From Fasciolopsis buskii (taxonomy: Eukaryota; Platyhelminthes; Trematoda; Plagiorchiida; Fasciolidae): DNA of 64,000 nucleotides. The number at the start of each line of letters is the position of its first letter. Within the stretch, counting starts at the first letter, position 1. The stretch spans positions 34,572-98,571 of the forward strand of contig LUCM01008937.1 in NCBI GenBank assembly GCA_008360955.1, given 5' to 3'. Shown piece after piece: positions 63,201 to 64,000 of this stretch. The notes below the pieces were generated by a model, which saw nothing but the letters and a program-made list of their open reading frames with translations, ran no database searches and was not told where the DNA came from. The translations under genes and the position numbers were made by a program.

Positions 63201-64000
63201 AATGGAGTTCTTCGGCAGACTAACCGGTGTAGACTAGTGGGAGCCAAATTCTCTTTTCCTTTTAACTCCCAAACGGAAGCCGCACAGTTTGTCAATTTCA
63301 GTCCTCTGCTTTTGTGCCATTTTTGGAAGAGAGCATCAATCTGACCAAGTTGTATGCTCTCTGCACGTACACAACCACGCAAACACAAACGCACATGAAA
63401 AGTCAGCAGTTTGTGCATATTTTATTGTGTGCATTTAAATGTGAGTAGATTCAAAACTGACGAATTCGAAACTCGATTAAATTGTTCTCTGGTCCTGACC
63501 TCACCAAACATCTGACATTTGGGTTTACCTCTTTTATTCTATTCACTCTGATTTAGTCATTCGGGTACCAGATTCCGGACAAAAGCTTATAAATTTTATT
63601 TTGGTAAATATGTCGTCTTAAGAAGTTAAGCCGAGATGAGATTTGGAATGAAACTAAGAATCGTTACCATCTCTGGTCATTACCGAAAGGCTTTGCATAT
63701 TCCACGGTATTGCTATGCAAGCATTTTACCTTCGTCAGAAATCCAGATAGAACCATGATCTTATTAATGTGATAATTGCATCACTAGTGTCATGAATAAA
63801 ATCAACAAAATATTTCGGGGATAATTACATCAAGGTTGTTTATTCTTTGATGACGACCGACGTTCAGCTCACGTAAATCCTTGTGCAATTGACACATGAC
63901 AGATATCAAACAAACTGCTGAACGTGCTAACTCTTTCGTGGTGCAACTGAAAAAAGGCGTTTTTGTAACGAACACCTTTTTCCGCTAATTCAGATCACAA
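60208..64000. other. No recognised gene; possible intron or intergenic
   Basis: I searched by eye for the VKEQR motif and for hydrophobic blocks typical of SLC4 TM11-14 and found none. A strong acceptor near 60840 opens about 48 codons with a hydrophobic run but no family match. The minus-strand open frame at 63041-63418 (125 codons) has no recognised motif. Confidence 0.45.
61667..61730 (+). repeat. tRNA-like sequence, probable tRNA-derived SINE or tRNA pseudogene
   Basis: CTAGCTGAGTTGGTGGGGCG resembles a tRNA A box/D arm, and GGTGAGAGTCCCGCC about 28 bases on resembles a B box/T arm. The flanks TCCTAG and CTAGG could pair as an acceptor stem. The anticodon arm does not fold convincingly, so a working tRNA is unlikely. 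Confidence 0.4.

Noticed and set aside
63041..63418. 125-codon minus-strand frame
   Set aside because: No motif or splice support; may be repeat-derived. Not strong enough to call a gene.
1..64000. CRISPR arrays, bacterial operons, riboswitches
   Set aside because: No regularly spaced repeats, no ribosome-binding-site-led gene runs; the window is plainly eukaryotic.

Overview
The window is eukaryotic. Protein-coding signal comes in short open blocks bounded by GT/GC and AG splice sites, introns run up to about 7.7 kb, and there is retrotransposon debris and AT-rich simple repeat. I see no bacterial operon structure, CRISPR array or complete rRNA/tRNA gene. The mix of a decayed CR1-like non-LTR element, a BEL/Pao element and a Penelope-like GIY-YIG relic, with long AT-rich introns and micro-exons, fits a flatworm (digenean or tapeworm). 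That assignment is an inference from element content and gene style, not proven.

Layout. (1) 1-15 kb is a retrotransposon graveyard of more balanced base composition: a plus-strand non-LTR reverse transcriptase relic (about 1-1041), a minus-strand non-LTR RT relic (about 6480-7442), and minus-strand BEL/Pao RT and RNase H relics (about 7.8-9.6 kb). No intact gene was recognised here. (2) 15-24 kb is AT-rich. It holds a probable last exon of an unidentified plus-strand gene (23795-23982) and a weak set of splice-flanked open blocks on the minus strand (22.4, 20.3 and 18.8 kb) that may be the Cys-rich 3' end of another gene. (3) 24.95-59.13 kb is one large plus-strand gene, an SLC4-family bicarbonate/anion transporter. 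I reconstructed 15 exons, all with compatible reading phases, giving a model of 909 residues. (4) A Penelope-like GIY-YIG relic lies inside the intron at 50.3-50.6 kb, and a diverged ~165-bp direct repeat lies in the large intron at 34.9 and 36.8 kb. (5) 59.1-64 kb has no recognised gene, apart from a possible alternative last exon and a tRNA-like (SINE?) sequence.

The SLC4 model has the cytoplasmic N-terminal domain (the ETARW block, the dimerisation-arm-like PVRFIFVYLGP block) and membrane segments matching TM1 to TM10, including counterparts of human AE1 Glu681 and Arg730. The remaining membrane helices (TM11-14) that normally follow are not visible in the window. Instead, two phase-compatible short exons lead to a stop codon at 59127 with an AATAAA signal about 420 bases further on. 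So the locus either makes a C-terminally shortened transporter, perhaps as one splice form, or its last exons lie beyond base 64000. This is the most interesting feature of the window.
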